In this document: one piece after another, positions 9,746 to 20,201 of the stretch
Layout: every line of letters starts with the position of its first letter
Numbering within the stretch: the first letter of the stretch is position 1
From: Kluyvera georgiana ATCC 51603
GTDB taxonomy: Bacteria; Pseudomonadota; Gammaproteobacteria; Enterobacterales; Enterobacteriaceae
Reading direction: 5' to 3'
Assembly (NCBI RefSeq): GCF_001654985.1
Contig: NZ_LXEU01000015.1
Location: 1 to 64,000 of the forward strand
Length of the DNA: 64,000 nt
Made by a program: the position numbers and the translations under genes
Notes under the pieces: model-generated
Database searches by the model: none
What the model was told of the DNA's origin: nothing
The model's input: only the letters and a program-made list of their open reading frames with translations

Positions 9746-10711
9746 ATGAAGCAACAGGCGGGCATAGGTATTCTGTTGGCGCTCACCACGGCGGTTTGTT
9801 GGGGAGCGTTGCCCATTGCGATGAAGCAGGTTCTGGAAGTCATGGAACCGCCTACCGTCGTTTTCTACCGCTTTCTGATGGCAAGCTGTGGTCTGGGCCT
9901 CATCCTGACCTGGAAGCGCAAGCTGCCGTCCCTGCGGCTCTTTCGTGACCCGCGTTGGCTGGTACTGCTGCTGATCGCCACGGGCGGGCTGTTTGGTAAC
10001 TTCGTACTGTTTAGCTCATCGCTACAGTACGTTAGCCCAACGGCGTCGCAGGTGATCGGCCAGCTGTCTCCCGTCGGTATGATGGTCGCAAGCGTCTTTA
10101 TCCTCAAAGAAAAGATGCGTGGCACGCAGATTATCGGGGCGACCATGCTGATTTGCGGGCTGGTAATGTTCTTTAACACCAGCCTTATCGAAATTTTTAC
10201 CCGCCTGACCGATTACACCTGGGGCGTTATCTTTGGTGTCGGTGCGGCGATGGTGTGGGTGAGTTACGGCGTCGCGCAAAAGGTGTTATTGCGGCAGATG
10301 GCGTCACAGCAGATCCTCTTTTTATTGTACACTTTATGTACGATTGCACTGCTGCCGTTAGCGAAGCCTGAGGTGATTGGGCAGCTGAGCGACTGGCAGT
10401 TAGCCTGTCTGATCTTTTGTGGTCTGAACACACTGGTCGGCTACGGGGCGCTGGCGGAAGCCATGGCGCGCTGGCAGGCGGCACAGGTGAGCGCGTTAGT
10501 CACACTGACTCCGCTGTTCACTCTGTTATTTTCAGATTTATTATCAATGGCCTGGCCCGATTTCTTCGCCAGACCGATGTTGAACCTTTTAGGTTACCTC
10601 GGTGCGTTTGTCGTGGTTGCGGGCGCGATGTATTCCGCCATTGGTCATCGTCTATGGGGGCGGTGGCGTAAGCGTGAAGCGGTTGTTCCGTTACCCCGCG
10701 CAGGCGAATGA
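9746..10711 (+). CDS. yhbE: EamA/DMT family inner-membrane transporter YhbE
   Basis: A 321-residue integral membrane protein with about ten hydrophobic segments in two EamA repeats (residues 5-140 and 160-300). It has the family start GILLALTTAVCWGALPIAMK and the glycine/proline-rich helix SPTASQVIGQLSPVGM. The substrate is unknown. It sits between rpmA and obgE as in E. coli, with only 15 bp to obgE. Confidence 0.92.
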   Translation: MKQQAGIGILLALTTAVCWGALPIAMKQVLEVMEPPTVVFYRFLMASCGLGLILTWKRKLPSLRLFRDPRWLVLLLIATGGLFGNFVLFSSSLQYVSPTASQVIGQLSPVGMMVASVFILKEKMRGTQIIGATMLICGLVMFFNTSLIEIFTRLTDYTWGVIFGVGAAMVWVSYGVAQKVLLRQMASQQILFLLYTLCTIALLPLAKPEVIGQLSDWQLACLIFCGLNTLVGYGALAEAMARWQAAQVSALVTLTPLFTLLFSDLLSMAWPDFFARPMLNLLGYLGAFVVVAGAMYSAIGHRLWGRWRKREAVVPLPRAGE

Positions 10712-11902
<1,191 letters not shown>

Positions 11903-11914
11903 GTTTCAGTGAAA

Positions 11915-11939
11915 GGCGGGTCGAAAGACCCGCTTTTTT
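11915..11939 (+). terminator. Terminator after obgE
   Basis: GCGGGTC-GAAA-GACCCGC (11916-11933) followed by TTTTTT, placed 12 bp after the obgE stop. Confidence 0.9.
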
Positions 11940-12059
11940 ATGCCGCCTCTCTGCTAATCTTTATGTATTCCTAAAAGCCAGCCAGTTTCTATTAACCACG
12001 AGCGTTATAAAATAAGATAGAAAAGGGATTGATTATATAAATCATGGCTAGAAGGGAAT

Positions 12060-14414
12060 ATGTCATATCTATCATTGTTAATAGTTTCATTTATTTCGAT
12101 CGTTATTTCACTTTTTATCTATAAGTTAAAAGCATGGAAGTGCAGATTATCAACCGCCTGGATTATTATTGCATTGTGTGGTGTTTTGTTACTCAATATT
12201 TTTTGGGCATGCTGCTATTATTTTACTGGCGAAGGAATTACCTGGGCTGTCATTTATACATTAACCAGTTCGTTAACCGGGGTAGGTGTTAAAAGCTATA
12301 TTCTACCCGGGGTATGTGCTATTGTTATTGTGGCCTTCACGCTTTGGTTATCGACTAAAATTATTTCCACGAACTCGCCTTTTTTTCGGCAAAGCAAACT
12401 ATATACTATACTGGCAGTTGTATTTTCCTTCGGCGCACTAGTCGCATCTCCAGTATGGCTACAATACAGAAAAACTGTTGTCCCCGATGTTTCTGATAGC
12501 GGAAAAGATTTTTATAATTATTATATCCCGCCCATCTCGGTGATTAATAACCCAAAATATAACCTGGTCTATATTTATGTCGAAAGCCTTGAACGAACGT
12601 ATTTTGATGATACACATTTTCCTGGTTTAACCGCTGACCTGGGAGCAATTAAGCATTCGGGGTTAGACTTTAGTCAGACTCAACAATATGCAGGTATGGA
12701 TTTCACTATCGCTGGAATTGTTGCATCACAGTGTGGTCTGCCGCTCTTTATGCCTTCAGGATTTGGCAATAATACCGATGTTACTAGTGATTTTTTCTCC
12801 GGAAAAATCTGTCTTGGCGATATTCTTAAAAACTCCGGTTATGAAAATTATTTTTACCAGGGGGCGAATGTTCGATTTGCTAATAAAGATCAGTTCTTCC
12901 ATGCCCATGGTATCGATCATGCATTTGGTCTGGAACAGTCGAAGTATAAAGATGACCTAACCTATCAGAATGAATGGGGGCTCTATGATAATCTTGTTCT
13001 GCAACAGGTATGGGACAAATTTAAAACCTTGTCAGAGGCTGGAAAACGATTTTCTATTTTTACATTAACCCTTGATACTCACCCACCTCATGGGTACATT
13101 CCTGACGAATGCAAAGGATCTTCATATATTATGGCGGGAGAGGCTGTGCCATCATTAGGGGCGGTGGCCTGTAGTCAGCGTGAAATTGCGAAACTTATTG
13201 ACAGAATTAAAAGATCTCCGTGGGCAAAGAACACGATTGTTGTAGTCTCTTCTGACCATCTTGCCATGAATAACACGTCTGTCGCGATTGACTACCTAAA
13301 AAAATATGAACGCCATGGATTATTCTTCATTTTGAAGGAGGGGCTAACAGCGGGAATAAATAACCAACCACGTAACACGATGGATAATGGTGCGACAGTT
13401 CTTGAACTCCTTGGCGGGGGAAATAATCTTGGCTTAGGGCGCAGCACTTTAAGCCGAACATCGTTGACCCAGCGTTTTCGTAATATTGGGAGCAAAATTA
13501 TTGCATGGTCGCCTCATGTACAGAAACTCTGGGGAACACCACTGGCGATGCAAGACTATGTTGTCGATACGCAAAAAGAAACCCTCTCTTTCGACGCTAA
13601 AGTTTATCCAATCCCTTTACTGGTTGGATTCATTAAAGGTAAACCTTCGTTACTGACAGACCGCCGGGGGCAGGCGCCGCTACGTTTTAAGCTGGCGAAC
13701 CTCTCCCCTGAAAAACATTTCATCTGGGTTGACCGCTGTTTTCAAATGGGAAACGTATGGGCAAAAGAGCGTGATGAGATCGTTTTGTCACCGCAATGGT
13801 GTAAAGCCGAAGGAACGCTTTCTGGCAACGTGGCTATCGAAAAATTACCGTTATCAACATGGAACGGTACGGTACAGGCGGAAATACCCACGCCTCAGTC
13901 CCATTCAGAGAAATACGTCACCTCCATCCTGAATCAGTTACGGCAGATGAACGCCCATATTCGCTACCCCTCTGATGCGATTTTGTTTTACCTGGAAGGC
14001 GTGCCTGATGGCGTTGATTCTGTCACCGGTATTGGCGCGCGAGAATCCTGGGGGCGCTGGTCAGATGCGGTGCAGGCACCCGCGGTGACGGTGACCTATC
14101 GTGATGAACTTCCTTGCGATTTTTGGATGAATATTGATGCGAAGGCCTACGGTAAAAATGTCAATGAACCCATTACGATACGCGTCGGCGATCGGACTCA
14201 GTATCTTCGGCTTGGCAAAGAAAGTGCGATGCATCGTCTGCATTTCTCCCAGGTGTCAGGAAAAACGGTAATGATAACGCCCCCATATCCAGAGCTAAGC
14301 CGGGAGGGGAACACTATTGCCTCGCCCACCGATGCCCCTGACCGTAAAATTGGCGTGGGCCTGGTATCGCTAAAAATAGATACCATTGGGGAATGCCGCG
14401 AGAGTACAAAATGA
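12060..14414 (+). CDS. OpgB-like phosphoglycerol transferase, first of a tandem pair
   Basis: This 784-residue protein resembles E. coli OpgB (MdoB), which moves phosphoglycerol from phosphatidylglycerol to periplasmic osmoregulated glucans. It has three or four N-terminal membrane helices within residues 1-135 and then a periplasmic LTA-synthase/sulfatase-type alkaline phosphatase fold. Visible key elements are the metal-binding ESLE (VYIYVESLERTYFDD), the candidate nucleophile Thr in MDFTIAGIVASQCG, the His of THPPHG and SSDHLAMN. The C-terminal part keeps OpgB-like WVDRCFQM, ESWGRWSDA and AKAYGKN blocks. Codon use in the first half is AT-richer than in the flanking core genes. It is an insertion between obgE and dacB and is probably not the housekeeping opgB. 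Substrate is inferred from homology only. Confidence 0.88.
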   Translation: MSYLSLLIVSFISIVISLFIYKLKAWKCRLSTAWIIIALCGVLLLNIFWACCYYFTGEGITWAVIYTLTSSLTGVGVKSYILPGVCAIVIVAFTLWLSTKIISTNSPFFRQSKLYTILAVVFSFGALVASPVWLQYRKTVVPDVSDSGKDFYNYYIPPISVINNPKYNLVYIYVESLERTYFDDTHFPGLTADLGAIKHSGLDFSQTQQYAGMDFTIAGIVASQCGLPLFMPSGFGNNTDVTSDFFSGKICLGDILKNSGYENYFYQGANVRFANKDQFFHAHGIDHAFGLEQSKYKDDLTYQNEWGLYDNLVLQQVWDKFKTLSEAGKRFSIFTLTLDTHPPHGYIPDECKGSSYIMAGEAVPSLGAVACSQREIAKLIDRIKRSPWAKNTIVVVSSDHLAMNNTSVAIDYLKKYERHGLFFILKEGLTAGINNQPRNTMDNGATVLELLGGGNNLGLGRSTLSRTSLTQRFRNIGSKIIAWSPHVQKLWGTPLAMQDYVVDTQKETLSFDAKVYPIPLLVGFIKGKPSLLTDRRGQAPLRFKLANLSPEKHFIWVDRCFQMGNVWAKERDEIVLSPQWCKAEGTLSGNVAIEKLPLSTWNGTVQAEIPTPQSHSEKYVTSILNQLRQMNAHIRYPSDAILFYLEGVPDGVDSVTGIGARESWGRWSDAVQAPAVTVTYRDELPCDFWMNIDAKAYGKNVNEPITIRVGDRTQYLRLGKESAMHRLHFSQVSGKTVMITPPYPELSREGNTIASPTDAPDRKIGVGLVSLKIDTIGECRESTK

Positions 14415-16717
14415 AAAATTCATACTTTCTTTTTGCCTCCAGCCTGCTTTTTCTGCTGTCGATTGGGATCTATAGAAAAAAGGCGATAAAGAGTCGCTTA
14501 TCGATGACATTAATGATGCTGCTGGCGTCGCTAAATATCATTAGCATCGTGTTTATCATTGGGTGTCTGCATTTTACACAAACAGATATGCGCTGGTCAG
14601 TCATTTATACGCTTACCCATGCGCTGCAAGGGGCTGACATTCAGAGCTATTTTCTGCCTATATCCCTGTTAGTTGTTGCGGCGGTGGTCGTTGGGATCCT
14701 GGTGCGCTTCTGTCTTGGCAAGCCATCACAAGGAGGGCGGCGCAGTTTTGACGCGCTGTCACTGTTTATTGCCATGGTGGCAGTGTGCGTATCACCTGTT
14801 GTTGTGCAAGTCAGTGAGCTTTTAATGGGGCAATGGGGTAGTCTAAGCGATGAGTTTGATCGGTATTATATTACTCAGCGGGAGACGATTAAGCACCCGG
14901 AATATAATCTGGTCTATATCTACGCTGAAAGCCTTGAACAGACGTGGTTTGATGAACAGCGCTTTCCTCATCTTTTGCCTGAACTCTCGCAGAATTTAGG
15001 TCAGGCTATGCGCTTTACCTCAACCCAACAGTTGCCCGGAACGGGGTTTACTATTGGAGGGATCGTTGCCTCGCAGTGTGGCCTGCCGCTGTTTTTTCCA
15101 TTAAACATTAACAATCAGAACGTTGTTAATCACTTCTATCCCGATGCAGTTTGCCTGGGCGATATTTTAAAAAAATCGGGTTATCAGAACTATTTCTATC
15201 AGGGCGCCGATCTCCATTTCTCCGATAAAGATGTTTTCTTAAAAACGCATGGTTTCGATCATATCTATGGCTCATTCGAGCTAAGAGATAAGGCGAAAGC
15301 AGGGTACCGTCATCTCTGGGGGCTCTATGATGACACGGTTCTCAATGCTGCCTGGGATAAGTTTGTTGAACTCTCGGAAAAGAATCAACGATTCTCATTA
15401 TTTGCTCTTACCGTCGATACCCATCCGCCACATGGATTTATTTCCGATAACTGCCAGCGTAAGACCTATCAGGTTAACGGCGAAAACAACGTCTCCCTCG
15501 CGGCGATTAGCTGTAGCCAGGAGATCATCAGCCGGTTTATCCATAGAATTAAAGCGTCAAAATGGGGGCCAAAAACGATAGTGGTACTTAGCTCCGATCA
15601 TCTCTCAATGAGCAACGACGCCACCGATTTGTTACCAGAAGATAGCGCTAAGCGACAGGATCTTTTCGCCATTTTTAATGTGCAGCAACCAGGCGCCGTT
15701 GCGTTCAATAAACCACGAAGTACGCTGGATAACGGTGCGACAGTGCTGGAAGCTCTGGGCGGCGCAAATCAGATTGGCCTGGGGAGAAGCTCGCTATCAC
15801 TTGCTTCGCTATCCGAAAGGTTTACCTCTTTTAGCAGCAAACTTGAAAAGGAATGGATCGCCAATATTATTGAGCTCTGGAAAACTTCGAAAAAGGTCAC
15901 GGAATATACCCTCTTGGCGCAAAAGGAGCGGATTGACTTTGAGGGAACGAAGTACCCGTTACCGTTTATGCTCCTTTTCCATGATGAGCAGGTTTATCCT
16001 ATGGTTAATGGCTATCAGGGGCTACGCTCGGCCTATCTTACTGCGCAGTATGGCGCTCGGTTCATTTGGGTCGACCGCTGTTACATTCTCGGCTTGTTGC
16101 AAACATCATCGACGGTTTTCTCACGCTCGCCGCAATGGTGTATTGCCCGAGGGTATAAAGGGGGAAATGCGCAGATCAGGCCGCTTGGCGATCAGGATAT
16201 TACCGAAGCCGTCTGGTTTCCGCAGCCGGAGCTCGATCGCGAGAAAGAACGCGCCATAACCCGAATAGTGCGCTCTGATGCCGCGTTGCGTTATGACAGC
16301 GCATCGGTACAATTTAAACTGCCAGGCTTACCTTCCTTTCTGAAAAATATGGAGGGGCTGTCCCGGGTTGAGTCCTGGGGGCGCTGGTCTAACTCGCTTG
16401 TCGCGCCTGATGTCACTCTGGAGTACCAACAGCCGTTGCCAAAAACGTTCAGGCTGCGTCTTACGGCAAAGGCTTATGGCCGAAATGTAGGCCAGCCGGT
16501 CATTATTCAGGTGGGGGACGAAAAGCATGAGGCCGTTTTTGGCGCAACGCCCTCGGTCTTCGAACTGTCGTTTTCTAATTCTTCTGATGCCAGCACCATT
16601 ACCCTCACGCCGCCTTACCCAGAGCTTGATGTTCAGGAGGGCAACTGGTCGCCGCTGGATAAAACGGGTCGTTTCATTGGCATCGGGCTCATGGAGTTAC
16701 AGGTGATACCACAATAA
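14411..16717 (+). CDS. OpgB-like phosphoglycerol transferase, second of a tandem pair
   Basis: The ATG at 14411 overlaps the stop of the preceding paralogue (ATGA), pointing to translational coupling; GAGAG lies 6 bp before it. An in-frame ATG at 14393 is less likely. The 768 residues repeat the layout of the first copy: N-terminal helices, ESLEQTWFDEQ, the nucleophile block GTGFTIGGIVASQCG, THPPHGF, SSDHLSMSND, then WVDRCYIL, ESWGRWSNS and a C-terminal sheet domain. All catalytic positions I can identify are kept in both copies, so neither looks dead. The two have clearly diverged from each other, so they may act on different acceptors or as a heteromer (inference). Confidence 0.88.
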   Translation: MKNSYFLFASSLLFLLSIGIYRKKAIKSRLSMTLMMLLASLNIISIVFIIGCLHFTQTDMRWSVIYTLTHALQGADIQSYFLPISLLVVAAVVVGILVRFCLGKPSQGGRRSFDALSLFIAMVAVCVSPVVVQVSELLMGQWGSLSDEFDRYYITQRETIKHPEYNLVYIYAESLEQTWFDEQRFPHLLPELSQNLGQAMRFTSTQQLPGTGFTIGGIVASQCGLPLFFPLNINNQNVVNHFYPDAVCLGDILKKSGYQNYFYQGADLHFSDKDVFLKTHGFDHIYGSFELRDKAKAGYRHLWGLYDDTVLNAAWDKFVELSEKNQRFSLFALTVDTHPPHGFISDNCQRKTYQVNGENNVSLAAISCSQEIISRFIHRIKASKWGPKTIVVLSSDHLSMSNDATDLLPEDSAKRQDLFAIFNVQQPGAVAFNKPRSTLDNGATVLEALGGANQIGLGRSSLSLASLSERFTSFSSKLEKEWIANIIELWKTSKKVTEYTLLAQKERIDFEGTKYPLPFMLLFHDEQVYPMVNGYQGLRSAYLTAQYGARFIWVDRCYILGLLQTSSTVFSRSPQWCIARGYKGGNAQIRPLGDQDITEAVWFPQPELDREKERAITRIVRSDAALRYDSASVQFKLPGLPSFLKNMEGLSRVESWGRWSNSLVAPDVTLEYQQPLPKTFRLRLTAKAYGRNVGQPVIIQVGDEKHEAVFGATPSVFELSFSNSSDASTITLTPPYPELDVQEGNWSPLDKTGRFIGIGLMELQVIPQ

Positions 16718-16742
16718 AAAGGGCCGCTGTCATTCGCGGCCC
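16716..16742 (-). terminator. Terminator of dacB
   Basis: The stem GGGCCGC/GCGGCCC (16721-16742) is followed on the minus strand by TTTTT, so it terminates dacB. It could also stop the opgB-like operon on the plus strand, but there is no U-tract in that direction. Confidence 0.75.
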
Positions 16743-16749
16743 TGGGCTA

Positions 16750-18183
16750 TTAGTTGTTCTGATAAATGTCCTTGTAGAGCCGGCTTTCAAAGCGCACCAG
16801 CGGAATACGGCGATTGCGCTGATCCGCTGGCGGCACCGCATAGCCCGACAGATACTGCACAAACGCCATCTTTTGCCCGCTGGCGGTGGTGATAAAACCT
16901 GCCAGGTTATAAACCCCTTGCAGCGAGCCGGTTTTTGCCGAAACTTTACCATCGACGCCCGCCTGATGCAGGCCTGCCCGGTACTGCAGCGAACCATCAT
17001 GGCCTGCGAGCGGCAGCATCGAGATAAAGTTCAGCTCGTTGTCATGCAGGGCGATGTACTGTAGCGCCTGCATCATGGTGGCCGGAGAGATCAGGTTATG
17101 GCGCGACAGGCCGGAGCCGTCGGCGATAATCGTGTTGCCGAGATCGACGCCTGCCTGCTGGCGCAGGATCTGCCGTACCGCATCGGATCCCGCGCGCCAG
17201 GTGCCCGGCACGCCAAAGCGTGCGTGGCCAATCATGCGAAACACGGTATCGGCAATCATGTTGTCCGATTTTTTCAGCATGATCTTCAACAGATCATGCA
17301 GCGGCGCCGACTGTTTACTGGCGATCACCGTACCCGGCTCGTTGACCAGCGTCTGGCGTAGCAGCGTACCGGTGTAGGTAATGCCTGCCTGCTTCAGCTC
17401 GTCTTTGATAATCGCCCCGGCATAGCTGGCGCCATCCTGAATGGCGAACGCCAGGGGCAGCGGATCCGCACGCTGCGGCAGGCAGCCGGTAAGCGTATAG
17501 CGGTTGAGATCGCCCGGTACGACGTCCAGCTCGCAGTACTGCGCCTCTGGTGAGCCTTTTGCCAGCGTCCGCACCTGGCTGAACATGATGACCGGGTAGT
17601 AGGAGGCGATACGAATAAACGCCAGGTCGTTAGCTTTCTGCGCGCTGTAGAGCGAAATGGAGAAGCAGTTGCGGTCGACGATCGCTGCCGCTGGCGGTGC
17701 GCTAAAGCACTGGGTCATGTCGTTCCATGGCCAGCCGGGCGCTTTATCGTGGCTGGCAAAAATCGAGGTATCGATCAGGACGTTACCGTCAATAGTTTGT
17801 ACGCCGGATTTTTTCAGCGTCGCCACCATATTACGAATATCCTGACGTCTTAGCGTCGGATCGCCGCCAAATCGCGCAATCAGGTCGCCTTTCAGCGTAC
17901 CGTTATCCACGCTGCCTTTAGTCTCAAGCGTGGTGGTAAAACGGAAATCGGGGCCAAGTTGCAGCAGGGCCGCCAGCGCGGTGAGCACCTTCTGGGTACT
18001 GGCCGGGAGCGCCATCTGCTGGCCGTGGTAATCAATCAACGGCGCGGGGGCGCCCACTTTCTGCACCAAAAGCGCGAGGTTGGCCCCGGCGGGAAGCTGA
18101 TTGATATACTCATCAACATTCGCGGCCTGAACGCTAAACGCTATACTGGTGGTCAATCCGATGATAAATCTGGAAAATCGCAT
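16750..18183 (-). CDS. dacB: D-alanyl-D-alanine carboxypeptidase/endopeptidase PBP4
   Basis: PBP4 trims pentapeptides and cuts cross-links in periplasmic peptidoglycan. The 477 residues start with a signal peptide (MRFSRFIIGLTTSIAFSVQAA). They show the active-site STQK (about residue 62), SDN (in KKSDNMIAD) and KTG (in SAKTGSLQG), with the large insert between the first two motifs typical of class C PBP4. It is convergent with the opgB-like pair and divergent from greA, as in E. coli apart from the insertion. Confidence 0.97.
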   Translation of the reverse strand: MRFSRFIIGLTTSIAFSVQAANVDEYINQLPAGANLALLVQKVGAPAPLIDYHGQQMALPASTQKVLTALAALLQLGPDFRFTTTLETKGSVDNGTLKGDLIARFGGDPTLRRQDIRNMVATLKKSGVQTIDGNVLIDTSIFASHDKAPGWPWNDMTQCFSAPPAAAIVDRNCFSISLYSAQKANDLAFIRIASYYPVIMFSQVRTLAKGSPEAQYCELDVVPGDLNRYTLTGCLPQRADPLPLAFAIQDGASYAGAIIKDELKQAGITYTGTLLRQTLVNEPGTVIASKQSAPLHDLLKIMLKKSDNMIADTVFRMIGHARFGVPGTWRAGSDAVRQILRQQAGVDLGNTIIADGSGLSRHNLISPATMMQALQYIALHDNELNFISMLPLAGHDGSLQYRAGLHQAGVDGKVSAKTGSLQGVYNLAGFITTASGQKMAFVQYLSGYAVPPADQRNRRIPLVRFESRLYKDIYQNN

Positions 18184-18254
18184 AATCTCGCGCTAACAAC
18201 CTGGAAACAAGCCGTCATACTACGGCCCAACGCCCTGTAAAGTAAACGATGACC

Positions 18255-18340
18255 CGTAGTGAACTTCGGGGTAAAATGCGTATCAAATTAAAAATTACTG
18301 CTGACCTGGGGCTTCGCACCCGGGTCGGTTTTCTTTTGCT
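18255..18340 (+). ncRNA. greA leader RNA with attenuator (GraL-like)
   Basis: The 5' region of greA contains GACCTGGG-GCTTCGCA-CCCGGGTC (18303-18326) followed by GGTTTTCTTTT, an intrinsic terminator about 90 bp before the greA start. In E. coli the greA leader yields short terminated transcripts called GraL. Position and hairpin match that; the 5' end given here is approximate. Confidence 0.55.
18303..18337 (+). terminator. Attenuator hairpin in the greA leader
   Basis: An 8-bp stem (one G-U pair), an 8-nt loop and a T-rich tract (TTTTCTTTT). It would end most transcripts before greA. Confidence 0.7.
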
Positions 18341-18429
18341 TCTGGCCTGGTCTTGATAGCGACCCAGGCGGGCTTAGCAGCCGGAGCGGGGCGAACCGCT
18401 CCCAACAGGAATGTTTAAGAGGTATAACA

Positions 18430-18906
18430 ATGCAAGCTATTCCGATGACCCTTCGTGGTGCAGAAAAACTGCGTGAAGAACTGGACTTTCTCAAGTCTGT
18501 ACGTCGCCCAGAAATCATTGCGGCCATTGCCGAAGCGCGTGAGCACGGCGACCTGAAAGAGAACGCGGAGTATCATGCTGCTCGTGAACAGCAGGGTTTC
18601 TGCGAAGGCCGTATCAAAGATATCGAAGCGAAGCTGTCCAACGCGCAGGTTATCGACATCACTAAGATCCCGAATAACGGCCGCGTTATCTTCGGTGCGA
18701 CCGTGAAGGTGCTGAATCTGGACAACGACGAAGAACAGACCTACCGCATCGTGGGTGATGATGAAGCGGACTTCAAACAGAACCTGATCTCTGTGAACTC
18801 GCCGATCGCGCGTGGCCTCATCGGTAAAGAGCAGGACGACGTGGTGACCATCCGTACACCGGGCGGTGAAGTTGAGTTCGAAATCATCGCAGTGGATTAT
18901 CTGTAA
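18430..18906 (+). CDS. greA: Transcript cleavage factor GreA
   Basis: GreA rescues backtracked RNA polymerase by stimulating cleavage of the extruded RNA end. The 158 residues have the N-terminal coiled coil with the acidic tip [13 protein letters not shown] and the C-terminal FKBP-like domain ([16 protein letters not shown]). Length is as usual for the family. AAGAGGT precedes the ATG, and the gene follows the attenuator leader described above. Confidence 0.98.
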   Translation: MQAIPMTLRGAEKLREELDFLKSVRRPEIIAAIAEAREHGDLKENAEYHAAREQQGFCEGRIKDIEAKLSNAQVIDITKIPNNGRVIFGATVKVLNLDNDEEQTYRIVGDDEADFKQNLISVNSPIARGLIGKEQDDVVTIRTPGGEVEFEIIAVDYL

Positions 18907-18949
18907 ATTTTGTTCAACACTGAAAATGTTGACTGAGTGTAAAGATAAG

Positions 18950-18975
18950 AAAAAGGCCGCATAGCGGCCTTTTAT
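18950..18975. terminator. Bidirectional terminator between greA and yhbY
   Basis: AAAAAGGCCGC-ATA-GCGGCCTTTT (18950-18973) lies between the convergent greA and yhbY genes and has A and T tracts on both sides. Confidence 0.85.
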
Positions 18976-19060
18976 CAAGCATAAGAGCGTGGCATGTTGC
19001 TAGCCCTCGTAAAGGAAAACCCTCATTTAACACAATGTTGTGTCAGAAATTAGGATATTC

Positions 19061-19354
19061 TTAACGTGGCAGCGAGATTTTGCGTTCTTTACCAGGGCGA
19101 TAAAGCACCAGCATTTTACCGATGACCTGTACGTTACAGGCGCCGGTTTCGCGCACGATAGCGTCCACGATCAAGGTTTTGGTCTCGCGATCTTCCGAGG
19201 CAATTTTCACCTTGATAAGTTCATGGTGCTCTAACGCTTGTTCAATCTCGGCCAGTACCCCTTCGGTCAAACCATTGTTGCCAAGCATAACTACCGGCTT
19301 GAGCGGATGTGCCAGACCTTTCAGGTGCTGTTTTTGTTTAGTACTCAGATTCAT
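19061..19354 (-). CDS. yhbY: CRM-domain ribosome assembly RNA-binding protein YhbY
   Basis: A 97-residue CRM-domain protein associated with pre-50S subunits. The ATG at 19354 (MNLSTKQKQHLKGLAH) gives the E. coli length; a longer frame from 19411 adds 19 residues without conservation. The GxxG-type loop of the CRM fold is visible as MLGNNGLTEGV. It is divergent from rlmE, as in E. coli. Confidence 0.96.
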   Translation of the reverse strand: MNLSTKQKQHLKGLAHPLKPVVMLGNNGLTEGVLAEIEQALEHHELIKVKIASEDRETKTLIVDAIVRETGACNVQVIGKMLVLYRPGKERKISLPR

Positions 19355-19480
19355 CGTATATTTTTGCTTACGTTGGGATTGAAAACGGGTCATTCTACCG
19401 CCATCTCCCATATATCGCCAAATGGCGCGTAGAAATTTACGCCAAAAGGCTACGATGAACTGTCCCGATGGGAATGTTAA

Positions 19481-20110
19481 ATGACAGGTAAAAAGCGTTC
19501 TGCCAGCTCAAGCCGCTGGCTTCAGGAACACTTTAGCGATAAATATGTTCAAGAGGCACAGAAAAAGGGGTTACGTTCCCGTGCCTGGTTTAAACTTGAT
19601 GAAATACAGCAAAGTGACAAACTTTTTAAGCCGGGGATGACGGTTGTCGACCTCGGTGCTGCACCGGGAGGCTGGTCACAGTACGTGGTCACGCAGATTG
19701 GTGGTAAAGGCCGCATTATTGCTTGCGATCTTTTACCTATGGATCCAATCGTTGGTGTGGACTTCCTTCAGGGCGATTTTCGTGATGAACTCGTCATGCA
19801 GGCATTACTGGAACGCGTAGGTGACAGTAAAGTACAGGTTGTCATGTCAGATATGGCACCAAACATGAGCGGAACGCCGGCGGTTGATATCCCCCGGGCC
19901 ATGTATCTGGTGGAACTGGCGCTTGAAATGGCTCGTGATGTGCTAGCGCCAGGCGGAAGTTTTGTAGTGAAGGTGTTCCAGGGCGAAGGCTTCGATGAGT
20001 ATCTAAGGGAAATTCGCTCCCTGTTTACGAAGGTTAAAGTTCGTAAGCCGGACTCTTCGCGTGCGCGTTCACGCGAAGTGTACATTGTAGCGACCGGGCG
20101 AAAATCATAG
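19481..20110 (+). CDS. rlmE: 23S rRNA 2'-O-ribose methyltransferase (U2552)
   Basis: RlmE (RrmJ/FtsJ) methylates U2552 in the A loop of 23S rRNA in late 50S assembly. The 209 residues contain the SAM-binding [15 protein letters not shown] motif and the catalytic Lys/Asp/Lys/Glu set, visible as [26 protein letters not shown] and SREVYIV. It is followed after about 90 bp by ftsH. Confidence 0.98.
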   Translation: MTGKKRSASSSRWLQEHFSDKYVQEAQKKGLRSRAWFKLDEIQQSDKLFKPGMTVVDLGAAPGGWSQYVVTQIGGKGRIIACDLLPMDPIVGVDFLQGDFRDELVMQALLERVGDSKVQVVMSDMAPNMSGTPAVDIPRAMYLVELALEMARDVLAPGGSFVVKVFQGEGFDEYLREIRSLFTKVKVRKPDSSRARSREVYIVATGRKS

Positions 20111-20201
20111 ACGGTGGTTTTTCAATCGAAAGTTTGAAAGAAACTGGATATAGAGTATCCTGACGCTGTTTTTAACACAGTTGTAATAAGAGGTTAATCC
20201 C

